Positions 1 through 27,005 of a stretch of 64,000 nt of DNA are shown here, piece after piece. The notes under the pieces were generated by a model, which saw only the letters and a list, made by a program, of their open reading frames with translations, made no database searches and was not told where the DNA came from. This stretch comes from Volvox africanus. Its lineage: Eukaryota > Chlorophyta > Chlorophyceae > Chlamydomonadales > Volvocaceae. The stretch spans positions 2,852,001-2,916,000 of the forward strand of contig BSDZ01000008.1 of NCBI GenBank assembly GCA_030268105.1, in the 5' to 3' direction. Each line of letters starts with the position of its first letter. Position 1 is the stretch's first letter. Made by a program: the position numbers and the translations under genes.

Positions 1-53
1 ATTATTTCATTGCAATGGGCTTTCTGCCCTTCTCGATTGCTTTCGCCAAGTAA
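1..53 (+). CDS. 3' end of an upstream gene (partial, unidentified)
   Basis: The frame starting at base 3 reads YFIAMGFLPFSIAFAK and stops at TAA 51-53. The peptide is hydrophobic and looks like the end of a last transmembrane segment. The rest of the gene lies left of the window. A TGTAA at 173-177, about 120 nt downstream, would be a normal distance for a volvocine poly(A) signal. Sixteen codons are too few to name a family, and the call rests only on composition and on the downstream signal. Confidence 0.35.
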   Translation, partial: YFIAMGFLPFSIAFAK

Positions 54-773
54 GGATGTAATTTGCCTGTAGTTTCCATGCACGTCAAATGCTGGTCAGC
101 GATTCGGAACGTTGCAGGAGCCACACGTGGTAGCGCGCGACAGCGATTATATCGCATCTCGTTCATTAAATATGTAATCTAGCAAGCCAATTATGCGCGT
201 TGCTTGGAGGGTGCACGTCGGAGCCAAAGCGGGCATCGTGACAAGGGAACCGCGGAGAGCTTGCGCAGGATCTGGTTCAGGTGTAGACGACACCAGCTTG
301 TCGGCATACACCAGCTTGTCGGCTTTCGGAGAGTTTGCGAGATACTGCTAAGATTGAAGGTACGGCAGCATGCTAAAACCCGTCTTATGCAACTGCGCAA
401 GCTGCGTGTGCAGATGCTTGGGCATTAGTCGGAAATCGTGCATTCCATACACTGCCATGAGATAATAATCCCCCACAGCCATACAACTCAGGGCCGTGGA
501 CATCCACACCGTCGCATCCAAACCCTAAGATCCTACGCCTTGCAGCTGCAGCTGCCGTTCCAGACACCATCGCATGGATGAATGTTATGTTTTGATGGAA
601 GTTCAACCTATTACACTCCTAAAATTGGAGATGGCAACGTGTCTCTATAGTACGGAAGTTAAATGATGCTAATTGGTTTTACTATTCATTGAATTAAGGC
701 CATACGTGGATTATTCTTGTAGATCAAAATGTTGCTCGCTTATATAATTAATCTTGCTTGAGGACATGTCAAA
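54..773. other. Intergenic region between the upstream gene and the GCN2-like gene
   Basis: No coding exon is recognisable. It holds the probable 3' UTR of the upstream gene with TGTAA at 173-177, and a 16-bp unit (ACACCAGCTTGTCGGC) repeated at 290-305 and 308-323. A TATATAA lies at 741-747, but only 27 nt before the GCN2 ATG, so it would leave almost no 5' UTR and is a doubtful promoter element. Confidence 0.5.
290..323. repeat. Two-copy 16-bp direct repeat
   Basis: ACACCAGCTTGTCGGC occurs exactly at 290-305 and 308-323, a period of 18 bp. It lies in intergenic DNA. It looks like a local slippage duplication and has no evident function. Confidence 0.8.
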
Positions 774-17360
<16,587 letters not shown>

Positions 17361-18759
17361 GGCGGCGCAGAACACACAGAGTCCATCGAGTTGAGCGTGT
17401 CTGATCTGTCCCACTGGTCGCATCTAGCCGATTGAACAATAGACTGTAGCATCAGAGACGCATAACAACGTGATCGCCAATTAGTGGGGCTAGTATAGGA
17501 AGACTGTGCAATGGCGCTGAGATAAATGTTGAAGCGCTTCTTTATGTCGCGGATAAGCTCTTATACTTGCGTGACGCTCCCAGCTCTAGCTCCTAGCTGC
17601 ATTGCAGGCTCACTTATTAGGCCCTGCCGCTTAGGGAAGGAAACTTATAGTTGTTATCCGCGCCCAATGACGTACCGACCCGAAGAAGATGCTTGCGAGC
17701 GCTTTAATGAGGGTGATGCTCGCATCTAGCTATCTTATCGGCGGTAGCCATCATCTTGCCGGTGATTGTGCTACACAGGCGAGGGTTCCTCTGGTGCTAT
17801 AGCCGATGGTTCGTATGAGTCATCCTCTTCGGGAAGCCCCGGGTTATATGAAGATGGAATTTTTTATGTGTTCCGGGCCCTGGTGGGCCCTTTGGATTTG
17901 AATGCATGTTGCGAAAGAAAACCCCTGCTCACAAATGTGTTGGAAGTCGTTGGAATGGGAGTTCGCAACATGGGGAAGCGTTCTCTTTCTCGAAACGGGA
18001 ATAACTGAGTCCCGCATTAAGGATGTCATTCGTGTTCGAATGGGAATACCAAGGTCTTTGCCTAGCAATACGTGTTTTGCGGTGCAGATGGGTATTGCTG
18101 GATAGATTGTGCAGTATATGGGTTCTTGGTTGCCATTTGCAAGATGTAATGCTGCATATGATATCGTCATCAATGTCGCCGATTTTTTCATCCATTTTGG
18201 CATCGATGCTATCGAGCTGGGCGAGCTGACGACTAGACCTACGCGCGACCGGCTGGGCCAAAGCCCCGATTTCGGTCGGATAGCCGGGACAAGAGTTCAT
18301 ATCGAAGGGGTGTTACGATTTGGTATTATTATTATACTTAAACGCATTAATGTGACGACTCGCTTTCAGCAGGAACTTGGGTAGTTGTGGTCGTTCTGCG
18401 GCGGTCCTGCGGACGGTTACATTTAGATCATTGACAGCGATCTAACCACATTTTCAGGGTTTTTAAATCCGTTTTTCAGGGGAGGTAATAAATTGTAAGT
18501 GAAGATTTTCCTCATACGTGCGACCTACAAGAAGCCGCGCCACTTACTCACAGACGGACGCGTGAACAAGTTTCCGTACCGCCACCTGGCAAATCAGCTT
18601 CGATGCTATCCTTCCCGCATTCAGTCTCTGTGGCGTGCAGCAGCCTGGCGGCATATAAATACGTCGTCGCTATAGGCTAGGGCCTTGAATGCAGTTCGTT
18701 ATGACTTTGTTGTAGCACACCGAATCGCTGAAGGTTCTGACTTCATTATATAAGGCGGC
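17361..18759. other. Intergenic region, GCN2-like to bestrophin
   Basis: No exon with family similarity is visible on either strand. Candidate GCN2 poly(A) signals TGTAA lie at 18145-18149 and 18494-18498, both far (about 0.8-1.1 kb) from the stop. The right part should hold the bestrophin promoter (see 18653-18660). Confidence 0.45.
18653..18660 (+). promoter_or_regulatory. Candidate TATA box of the bestrophin gene
   Basis: The sequence ATATAAAT lies about 100 nt before ATG 18760. It would place the transcription start near 18685 and give a 5' UTR of about 75 nt. A second TATATAA at 18747-18753 is only 7 nt from the ATG and cannot serve this start. The call is from spacing and consensus only. 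Confidence 0.35.
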
Positions 18760-21700
18760 ATGCCAGGCATGATGATGGTAGCATCCATAAGTTGTTCTGC
18801 GAAGCTTCGGCTTGGTTGCGCGTCTCCACGAGCTTTGCCATGCCTCCTGCGGTCATCTGTTTCGCGTCGTATATGCTTACGAGTGAGGGCAGAATCTCCT
18901 ATCATAGAGGAGGTGGCAGGACGTCGGATAAATGCACCTGTGTTCAATCGCACCCGATGGGCATACCATCAGAACACTGGGCGATACATTCGCCACCTGA
19001 GCTCCATCTTTAAGTAAGCTGTAGTCTTTCGCTATATTGTATTAACACGCTGGGTGGATGGAACTCGAGTTCATTGTTGTAGGAAGTGTCGGCGGGGCCG
19101 CACTGTACCCCAGCTGTCACCCCGTCGCTGTGCTCGTGTTCTTCTTCCCTGCATGCTGCACGACCGTCATTTCGTTATGTTTCTTACCAAGACGCCATTG
19201 TCTTAACCATTTCCCCGCACTCCACACCGTTCATTGTGACCCGGACGTGCTGCTCCCCGCACGGCCGACCGCGTTGCAGGTCGGTCACATTCCGCAACCT
19301 GCAAGGGCCGCTAAGTGTCTTGAGCCTGGTTTCCTGCCTTGTGGTGCTGTACCGCACACTGTTGGAGCTAGGGATCCTGCCACTGGACGTGTTTGAGGTA
19401 GGCAGGGCCCAGCCATCAACCCGACCGAGCTGCCGGACTTACTTATATATGCTCAGGCGGGGACACATTATGCACTGTTGCACCGGCCATAGCACCATCA
19501 AAATCAATATCCGGTAGGAATTCCGTATGAAACGGATTCGAAATTCCACTAAAATTTATTATGGATTAAATTGGATTATTATTAATTAGATTAAATTATG
19601 GATTAAATTGGATTATTATATGGATTAATATCGATTATGGATTAAACATTTCACCGGTGCACCGCTTCCGTCCCTAGGGTGTGAGGTTCACGGATGTACC
19701 CTTTCAGCTCACCTCCTTCGCCCTGTCCCTGCTGCTGGTCTTTCGGACCGATGCAAGCTACAGCCGGTGGTGAGTTCTTAGACATTCACATACACACACA
19801 CATATACACACACACACACATATACACACACAGAGGTTCTCAGGGGTGCACACTGGCTACTTTTCATCGACTCCCGCTTCTCGGGCGTCCAGAGGTTTCG
19901 CGTTGCGGCTCAGCGGACGTCTGTCTTCTCCTTGGTAGCCATTACTGCCGATGTAACCTTCGTCACTTAAATAAGGTACGATCTTCTTTCTGGCGCTATT
20001 TTCCCGCTGCTCTCGCACTCAGCTCATTCGGCTCCCGACTGAATATCATTCCGACCGGTTATTGGGATTTCCCTGCAGCTTCGCTAGTTACACACCTAAA
20101 CTTACTTAGTTCAACCGCATCACTTCCACCGCCGCACTCGCGGCTTCGTCGTCCTTTAAGGCACTGGCATGCACGATTTTCTATTCCAGTTATTCCAGCT
20201 AGCATTCCAATGTTGGTGTTCCGTCCATGGAGGCTGAGAGAAGTGTCCCGTTTTCAGTGAACTGCCTCCAGCAGCATAGTTGATGTCCGGGTTGTTTCGA
20301 TGGCGACACACCACCGTGTTATCCGGCAGCCGGAACATCACCAGCATCAGTCAAATTACAATGCACCGGGCCGCACTAAGTTTTCTCATAAAACTTGGCT
20401 CATCCAAAAGTTCCGTTGGACGGTTCCGTTATGCGACCCCACCCAGGTGCGCTGCGATGGACGCCTGGGGCACGCTGCGCAACTCCGCGTCGCAGCTGGT
20501 CCGCAAGGCGGCCGCCTGGGTGGATAGCCCCGCGGCACTGCAGCGGCTGGTCCGCTGGGTGGGCGCCTTCCCGCTGTGCCTCATGGTGGAGCTGCGCCAC
20601 GACCAGGGTGACCCGGAAATGGAGGTCGCCATTCGGAAGGAGCTCCGGGAGGTGCTGCGACCGCACGAGGTGGAGCAGGTGACTCCGGGTCTGGGAAGAG
20701 TGGGAGGAGGGGGAGGAGGGGGAGGAGGAGGCGGAGGGGGAGGAGGGAAAGGACATGCGACATGAAAGGGCCGTACTTCAAACCAAGGGCGTAGCTAGGC
20801 AAGACCGCCAAACCGCTCAGTGATATGCGTTATGATGCAAGGGGGTTTGGCAACGGCTGCGCAACTGACCCGAAGGTGCCTTCCTCGTAATGGAGGCGCA
20901 TGCCGTTGGCCGCACTCTGTGCCTTCGTGCCCTGGCGCCCATGGGCACTTGATATGTTGGCCTGCCAAACCTGCAGGTAGTGGCTTCGGGTCCCTATTAC
21001 CACCAATTTTGCCTGAGTGTGCTGACCGCGCTCGTGGAAGCGGCCCAACTGGGTGAGAGTCGCGAGGCCACCATGTTGGACGATGTGCACGGATTCAACG
21101 AGGCGGCGTCCGAGTGCGAGAAGGTGGGGCGCAGGCTTTCCGCTCTGGTGCGGCAGCTGCAGACCGCTTGGCGTTCCAGCTCGGATAAAGCCGTTTGAAT
21201 GCCTCGAAGAGCTATGCCGGTCGTTATGTTGTTAGGAGTTCAGGACCTACCTATCCACAGGTATTGCCTACACATGCACTAGCTTTTTTGTATGGAAGCA
21301 GCGGCAGCTTCCAGTGGCGGCAGCTTGCCTTCGTCTCTCACGAACATCTCGCTGAACCACTGAACCTTTCCTTTTCTCACTGCCACCACCGCGACCCCGA
21401 CCCCGACCCCGACCTGCAGATCATGCGCTTTCCCATCCCGCTGACCTACACCAGACACACCTCCCGCTTCATGCTCATCTACCTGGCCGCCCTGCCGTTG
21501 GCGCTGTACGACTCGTGCGATTGGGCAGCGGTTCCAGTCACGCTGGTCATTGCGTTTCTGCTGCTTGGCATCGAGGTGCGGTGACTGTATGTTCCCTGCC
21601 TGAGAGACGAGGGTGCTGCACCGTATGTATCGTCTCGGGGGATCAGGGTTTATGCCCTATCCGGGTTTTCCGTTCTTGCTCTGTTGATTTGATCTCTTTC

Positions 21701-22068
21701 ACCTTCGCGTTGCGCTCGCACCCCGAACCGTCATGCAGGACATTGGGGTACAAATCGAGGAGCCGTTCTCAATCTTGCCACTGCCCGCAGTCTGCGCGGA
21801 CCTGCGGGTCACGGCGCAGCGGGCCATTGCGCAACGGGCCATGGTGCGCTGCCTGGCGGATCCCGACGCCTGCAAGTTTGATCCCGAGGATCTTGATCGA
21901 AACATGCGCAGGACGGGAGATGTCAACAGCAGCGAGGCGTTAGACACCATTGCTGCGGCCAACGTGATTAACATGGTCGTGGGGGGGCCGGGCGGGGGAA
22001 GTGGTGACGGGGCAGGGGAAGCTCTGAGCACCAAGTCCTTCTCGCCTGTCAGTACCAACAGGGCTTAG
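18760..22068 (+). CDS. Bestrophin-like anion channel, plastid-targeted
   Basis: Bestrophin/UPF0187 proteins form pentameric Cl- or HCO3- channels. Plant and algal members sit in thylakoids, where they shape the proton motive force or supply bicarbonate. Seven exons close in phase (442 aa): 18760-19013, 19280-19397, 19678-19769, 20447-20678, 20977-21123, 21420-21575, 21739-22068. Residues 1-45 are rich in Ser, Arg and Ala with few acids, like a chloroplast transit peptide. Then come NRTRWAYHQNTGRYIRHL, the membrane segment SVLSLVSCLVVLY, FALSLLLVFRTDASYSRW, PIPLTYTRHTSRFM with the next membrane pair, and GIEDIGVQIEEPF, all family signatures. After RW the usual acidic/Arg residues are replaced (WCAAMDAW). 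The C-terminus is a Gly/Ser-rich soluble tail. Whether it carries Cl- or HCO3- cannot be read from sequence. Confidence 0.92.
19521..19650. repeat. AT-rich imperfect tandem repeat in bestrophin intron 2
   Basis: Units built on TTATGGATTAAATTGGATTA recur (for example near 19558 and 19595) with degenerate copies between and after them. The block lies between exons 19280-19397 and 19678-19769 and is strikingly AT-rich against its GC-rich surroundings. Confidence 0.75.
19783..19833. repeat. CA/TA dinucleotide microsatellite in bestrophin intron 3
   Basis: Runs of CACACA are interrupted by ATAT just after the donor of exon 19678-19769. It is intronic and carries no coding signal. Confidence 0.85.
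20692..20752 (+). repeat. Polypurine G/A tract in bestrophin intron 4
   Basis: About 60 bases of GGAGGGGGAGG-type sequence, with one T and one C, start 14 nt after the donor at 20678. It could form a triplex or G-quadruplex. It is also open in one coding frame as poly-Gly, but intron phase excludes it from the protein. Confidence 0.85.
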
Positions 22069-22536
22069 TAAACGCACGAAGCAATGAAGGGCCCCTTAGG
22101 GCCGCAGCCCCGTCAGACTCGTCGTCCAGCAGTGGGGAGGGGAACAGTTGCGGCCGCGGTGGTGCCGGTGGACCCTCGGCGGCATTTCCATGCGATACCT
22201 GAAAAGGGCCGGAAGGAACATCTCCGTTCATGTGGCAATTTGTCGTTTGGGTGAGAGAGTCAAGCTGCTTCTAATTTTCGGCTGTATGATCTGTATCTCC
22301 TGAGGGAGGTTTTGTTCAATTCCGGGGGGGTACCTCGCTCAGGAGAGGGGAGAGGACGGGCGACGGGGCTGCGGAGCGCGGGCAGCAGAGTTGAGCATGA
22401 GTAGACGAACGCATGGAGTGAATATACGCATATGGACGCGGACAAGATGTGTACTGAGTTGGACTATCGGGCCTTCCTCGGCGGGAGCACTGGAGCATGA
22501 TGTGAAATTTGACTTAAACTTGTGCACGACTTAGCT

Positions 22537-22554
22537 GGGTTAGGGTTAGGGTTT
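22537..22554 (+). repeat. Short interstitial telomere-like repeat
   Basis: GGGTTAGGGTTAGGGTTT is three near-telomeric units in intergenic DNA. Plant-type telomeres are TTTAGGG and Chlamydomonas uses TTTTAGGG, so this TTAGGG-like run is not an exact match to either. It may be a repair scar or chance. Confidence 0.6.
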
Positions 22555-23819
22555 GGAAGCATTGGTCGCTGTATTATGTGACGCTATGAAAACTAGGGGA
22601 AAAGGCGATACAGTAGTACGACATCGAGTGGATATTCTGTTGGCGGCAAAGGCAGTCGATCTAAAAGATAACATGTGATAGCTAGCGCGATGCATCTGAA
22701 ACGCCCGTTCGCAGCATATATCGTGTTTTTTCGTTGAAGGACTCAGCTGCAACATCGTCTGGAGACGTTCCCTTGTCGTCATGTCATCAAGTGTCGAACA
22801 TTTAGGATGGACACCGCGGAGCATACTGCAGCATGCTTTACGTTGCAAGCCTGTCCAGGCTGAGGTTGTTATAGTTATCACTCGAAGCCTGGTTGTCCAC
22901 CTGAGTGCGTCCGTCTCATTTGCTCCTAATTTCGTTTGGATTTGGGGGCTGATGGTACCGTTTGGGTACCGATTGCCGTGCTCTTAAGTGTGGTAAGTTT
23001 GGTGTTGGGGGGCAATGCATTGGAGGCTACCCGCCCGCCTCCGGCTCCCCTGCTCAAGCGTCGTTTATGTCTTCGCAGACGTAACATGGGCTGTTTGCTC
23101 ACCCTCATCGTACGTGATCCGTGGGATCATCGTACCGCGGATAAGCCTGCCATAATCCACCCAGCCAGTTATAACCAGGGCTCCCCCGATCCCGCTAGGC
23201 CCCCAGCTATATTCAGCGGACTGTGTACAGATGATGCGTCTCCGTCCTGGTGCTTGGGCACTAGAGAGGAACCGTCATAATGGTCGACCAAGAGAGCAAC
23301 GCTGATGTCTTGTTTGAAATAATGCTGATTCCGTGGAGGATGAATACCATATAGACCACGTGGTGATGGCATGCTAACGCTGAAGTGCGTGCCAGTTTCG
23401 CTAGCTTAGGGATGGGACGTAAGTCTACAATCTTTGAAATTGAGCCAATGCAGGACCAACTTGACCTTGCCCGCATCATCCGTAGCATCCTTGTAAGACG
23501 CAGGATTCACCCTTGCTCTGCTGTACTTCTCTTACGCCGTTTTTCTCAATCTGATCTGAGTTATCGCCCGCTTAAATTCCACACTCGTTCGCGCGGTCTT
23601 ATCTCCTTTGAAGCCGTTGGCTCGTTCGGGCCTAACAACCTTTTTTTGCGTTGGTATCAATTATCACCAGGATACATCGTATCACCATACAAAGGTAACA
23701 TTGGTCGTATAGGTCCGAAGATTGAATTATCTAACCGGACTTACTTTTTTCTATTCGGCTTTTTGGCCCATGCACCGACTCCAACCATGGCCACCGAACA
23801 CCCGAACGCGGTTTTGACG

Positions 23820-23851
23820 AATCAAGCGGAATTAGACAATTCCGCTTGATT
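23820..23851. repeat. Perfect inverted repeat, 14-bp stem, 4-nt loop
   Basis: AATCAAGCGGAATT (23820-23833) and its exact complement (23838-23851) flank AGAC. It is intergenic, between bestrophin and serine decarboxylase. Part of the arm (AATCAAGC) recurs at about 23871. Neither gene claims it. Confidence 0.85.
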
Positions 23852-24327
23852 TAGCGGTGATGACCGGCGAAATCAAGCCTTTCATAAGTTCACCACTCAG
23901 CCTGTGCATGACCGCCAGTGTCCGCCCATCTGACTTCCTTGCCACACGAGCGTGTTAGCATCCCTGTCCTAAATATATGTTCCATGAGCTTCATAGGCTA
24001 CGCCATACAAGCCAACAAACTTCCGGGCTGTTGGCATAACCTCGACAAAGAATATTCCAGTTGTAATTTTTGGAGTTTTCGAATGAATTAATTACAAACA
24101 CAATTGCAATTGAAGTAAAGTAAATGGCCGTACCTGTCTACTTGTACAGCTGCGACAACCTTCTCAGATGCAACATCTAGGGATATTCCTCAGCCATAAT
24201 ATTGCTTTCTAAAGTGGACCCTAGTAATTGCCGCCCAAGCCCAAGTGGTTCTTTGGTGTTGAGTCATCAGTAACTGGATTGCTTTGACCTTCGAATCACT
24301 GACTGCCTCAGTCGCCGCTTCAGAAAA

Positions 24328-27005
24328 ATGGACCCAGTAGAGCTTGCCACGTCCTGCACGATGCCGCCTGTGCTTTCTCGGTCCGCGGTTGCGGAACAGC
24401 CGAAGACGCTCCGATCTGCTCATCTGAAGGTTGACACCTACAACGTCGCAGCAGTGGCACCTTATCAGGCAATGCCAATCGCTGGACCGGTTATTACGCA
24501 TCATAAGTCAACTGCTCTGCCAGTAGTTGAGCCCCACCCAGAAATGACCGACGAGGTAGGCGGCGCCCGCGCTTTCCGAAGTGACGCGTGTGGTTTAGGC
24601 ACAACCTTGGAAACGCTTCGTTTTGTATGCACAGGAACGGGAAGCGCGTATTGCGGAGATGATTGACAATTACATGAAGAAGCTGGCGGAGCGTACGCAT
24701 CATCATATGGGGTGGGTTCTTGCACTTGCGGTAGGCTGCTATGGGGATCGACATGTCATGATAGATATACATCTTAATGTTATGTAGGTATCCGTATAAC
24801 CTAGAGTTTGACTACGGGCTTTTGGAGGGTCTCACCAAGTTCAGCATCAACAACCTGGGCGACCCGTTTATTGAGAGCAACTACGGTGTTCACTCGCGCG
24901 AGTTCGAGGTGCGGCTGTAATCCACTTGTGGGGAAGCGAACTATTGTTCCCCGTGGTTGGTGCATCGGTGGAAGAAGGGTTGTTAATGCAGAGTCTGAAC
25001 TGTGTAACGGATGCATAGTAATTGGGTCCCCGGGGCTCCCCTTCACAGGTGGGCGTCCTTAACTGGTTCGCGCGGCTGTGGGAGATCGATGAGGAGGAGT
25101 ATTGGGGTTACATTACCACCTGCGGAACGGAGGGCAATCTGCACGGCATCCTTGTGGGCCGTGAGAACTTCCCAGACGGTATCATGTACGCGTCCGCCGA
25201 GTCCCACTACTCAGTCTTCAAGGCGGCCCGCATGTACCGCATGCAAGCAGAGAAGGTACGTATGAATCCGCCAAAGAGGGGCCTCATCATCAAAGCCCGT
25301 GCGCTGTGATTCGTCGAAAGCGCAGTTAGCCGACATGCGGTCTTGATCAAGGCTTTGGACCAAGATGGACCGCTGGCTCATTTTGACCCTGTGTTGTGTT
25401 CTCCTGTGTTGTGACATCACTTAACAGATTTCGACGCTCGAGAGTGGTGAGATCAACTACGACGAGCTTAAAGCCGCCCTTATAGCAAACCAGGGCAAGC
25501 CCGCAGTCTTAAATCTTAATATCGGCACCACGGTGAAGGGCGCTGTGGACGATCTGGACCGCGTACTGGAGGTGCTTAAGGTACGACCTGGCAAGGTCGC
25601 GGATTGTGTTTTGGTTGGATTTTGCCAAGTACAAAATCTATGCCATATTTTGATTGGATTGGTAAGGGATGGGGTTAGGCATATCTTTTAGCTTCTATCC
25701 CTGGCTTCTCATCCTGCACCGCACAACTGCAACGTCGAACGAGAGGGGCTCTGGTTGGTGTATGAAGGGATGTGGGTGCGGATGTGCTGCATGCGCGACC
25801 TGCAGGAGGCGGGATACCCCGAGGACCGCTTCTTCATCCACTGCGATGGTGCCCTCTTCGGCATGATGATGCCCTTCCTGCGCAGCGACGCCCCCATGGT
25901 GACCTTTAGGAAACCAATTGGCTCTGTCTCGGTTTCGGGACACAAGTTTGTTGGCGCGCCGGTACCATGCGGCGTTGTGATCACCAGGTCCGTTAGGTCG
26001 CGACGTAAAGGCGCGCACTTGGGCACGACGGGGATGGAATGGTCATTAGGGGCTGCACAAAAAATGCAAACATGGACAGAGGGACCTGCTGCAGATACCA
26101 CTGGATGGTTAGGATAAAAACAGCGTACGCCATTAGTAGATGCAAACCACGTTGAGGCAGGCTCATCAATCTACAATACATGCCCATCGGTTCAAGCAAC
26201 AAGTATTTCATCACAATTGTGTTGGCTTGCCGGCACATTACGGCTTGTGAAGCGTGCTTGGTTTGCACCTTGGAAGCACAACTTATTGTTCGCCTTCGCT
26301 CTCGTCTGCCCATGTGCCGTTGCACATAACACCGGCATTCCTTTATCTTGCCACCCCTCCCTTTTCGTATCACCGCGGCATCACAGGTTTAAATATGTCA
26401 TGGCACTGTCGTCGGATGTCGAGTACCTTAATAGCCGGGATGCCACCATCATGGGCAGCCGGAACGGCCACGCTCCCATCTATCTGTGGTACACACTCAC
26501 GCGCAAGGGATACGAGGGCATGCGCCGCGATGTGGAGCGGTGCATGCGCAACGCCCATGTTCTCAAGCAGGTAAGCCGGATACTGCGCCCGACCGGAGTT
26601 GTATAGCGAAAGGAAAACTAGACGTAAGGCTGCGTTAGGCCGGAGGTATCAACAGATTGCGTCGCTTGACACATGGTACCGCAGCTATCTGCTTTTTAAC
26701 TTTAGATCCCTTGCTAACGGTACGTGCTTTGTTTGCAGATGTTTGAAAGCGCCGGCATCCGCACCATGCTAAATGAACTGTCAAACACCGTCGTGTTTGA
26801 GCGGCCCAAAGAGGAGGCGTTCGTGCGCAAATGGCAACTGGCGTGCGAGGGTGACATCGCACACGTGGTGGTGATGCCAAACATCACAGTGGAAAAACTG
26901 GAGGAGTTCGTGGCCGATTATGTGCAGAGCAGGGCGCGTGTGGCAATCGCAGCTGCCAAGCGTGTCGCGTGTGAAGCGAAGGCGGCTGAGGAGTTGGACG
27001 CGTGA
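24328..27005 (+). CDS. SDC: Serine decarboxylase (PLP-dependent, plant SDC type)
   Basis: It decarboxylates L-serine to ethanolamine, the head group for phosphatidylethanolamine and choline lipids. Eight exons close in phase (472 aa, close to the plant enzyme): 24328-24555, 24635-24711, 24788-24908, 25049-25255, 25428-25580, 25806-25987, 26387-26570, 26739-27005. Group II decarboxylase features are visible in order: [10 protein letters not shown] and [20 protein letters not shown]; the cofactor region [40 protein letters not shown]; the Asp of [11 protein letters not shown], which pairs with the pyridine nitrogen; and the Schiff-base Lys in SVSGHKFVG. The first about 60 residues are unconserved. 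Animal histidine decarboxylases are a separate lineage; plant SDCs were often mislabelled histidine decarboxylase, so that label may appear in automatic annotation. Confidence 0.94.

Larger units (their letters stand above)
22069..24327. other. Intergenic region, bestrophin to serine decarboxylase
   Basis: No convincing exon is visible. It holds a telomere-like run (22537-22554), a perfect 14-bp hairpin (23820-23851) and an AT-rich half near the decarboxylase. A 154-codon open frame at 23385-23849 (+) has no family resemblance and ends inside the hairpin, so I do not call it a gene. Confidence 0.4.

Noticed and set aside
741..747. TATATAA as the GCN2 TATA box
   Set aside because: It is only 27 nt before the start codon, which would leave essentially no 5' UTR.
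23385..23849. 154-codon plus-strand open frame
   Set aside because: Starts with GTG; no family resemblance; AT-rich DNA; ends inside a perfect hairpin. Kept only as part of the intergenic note.
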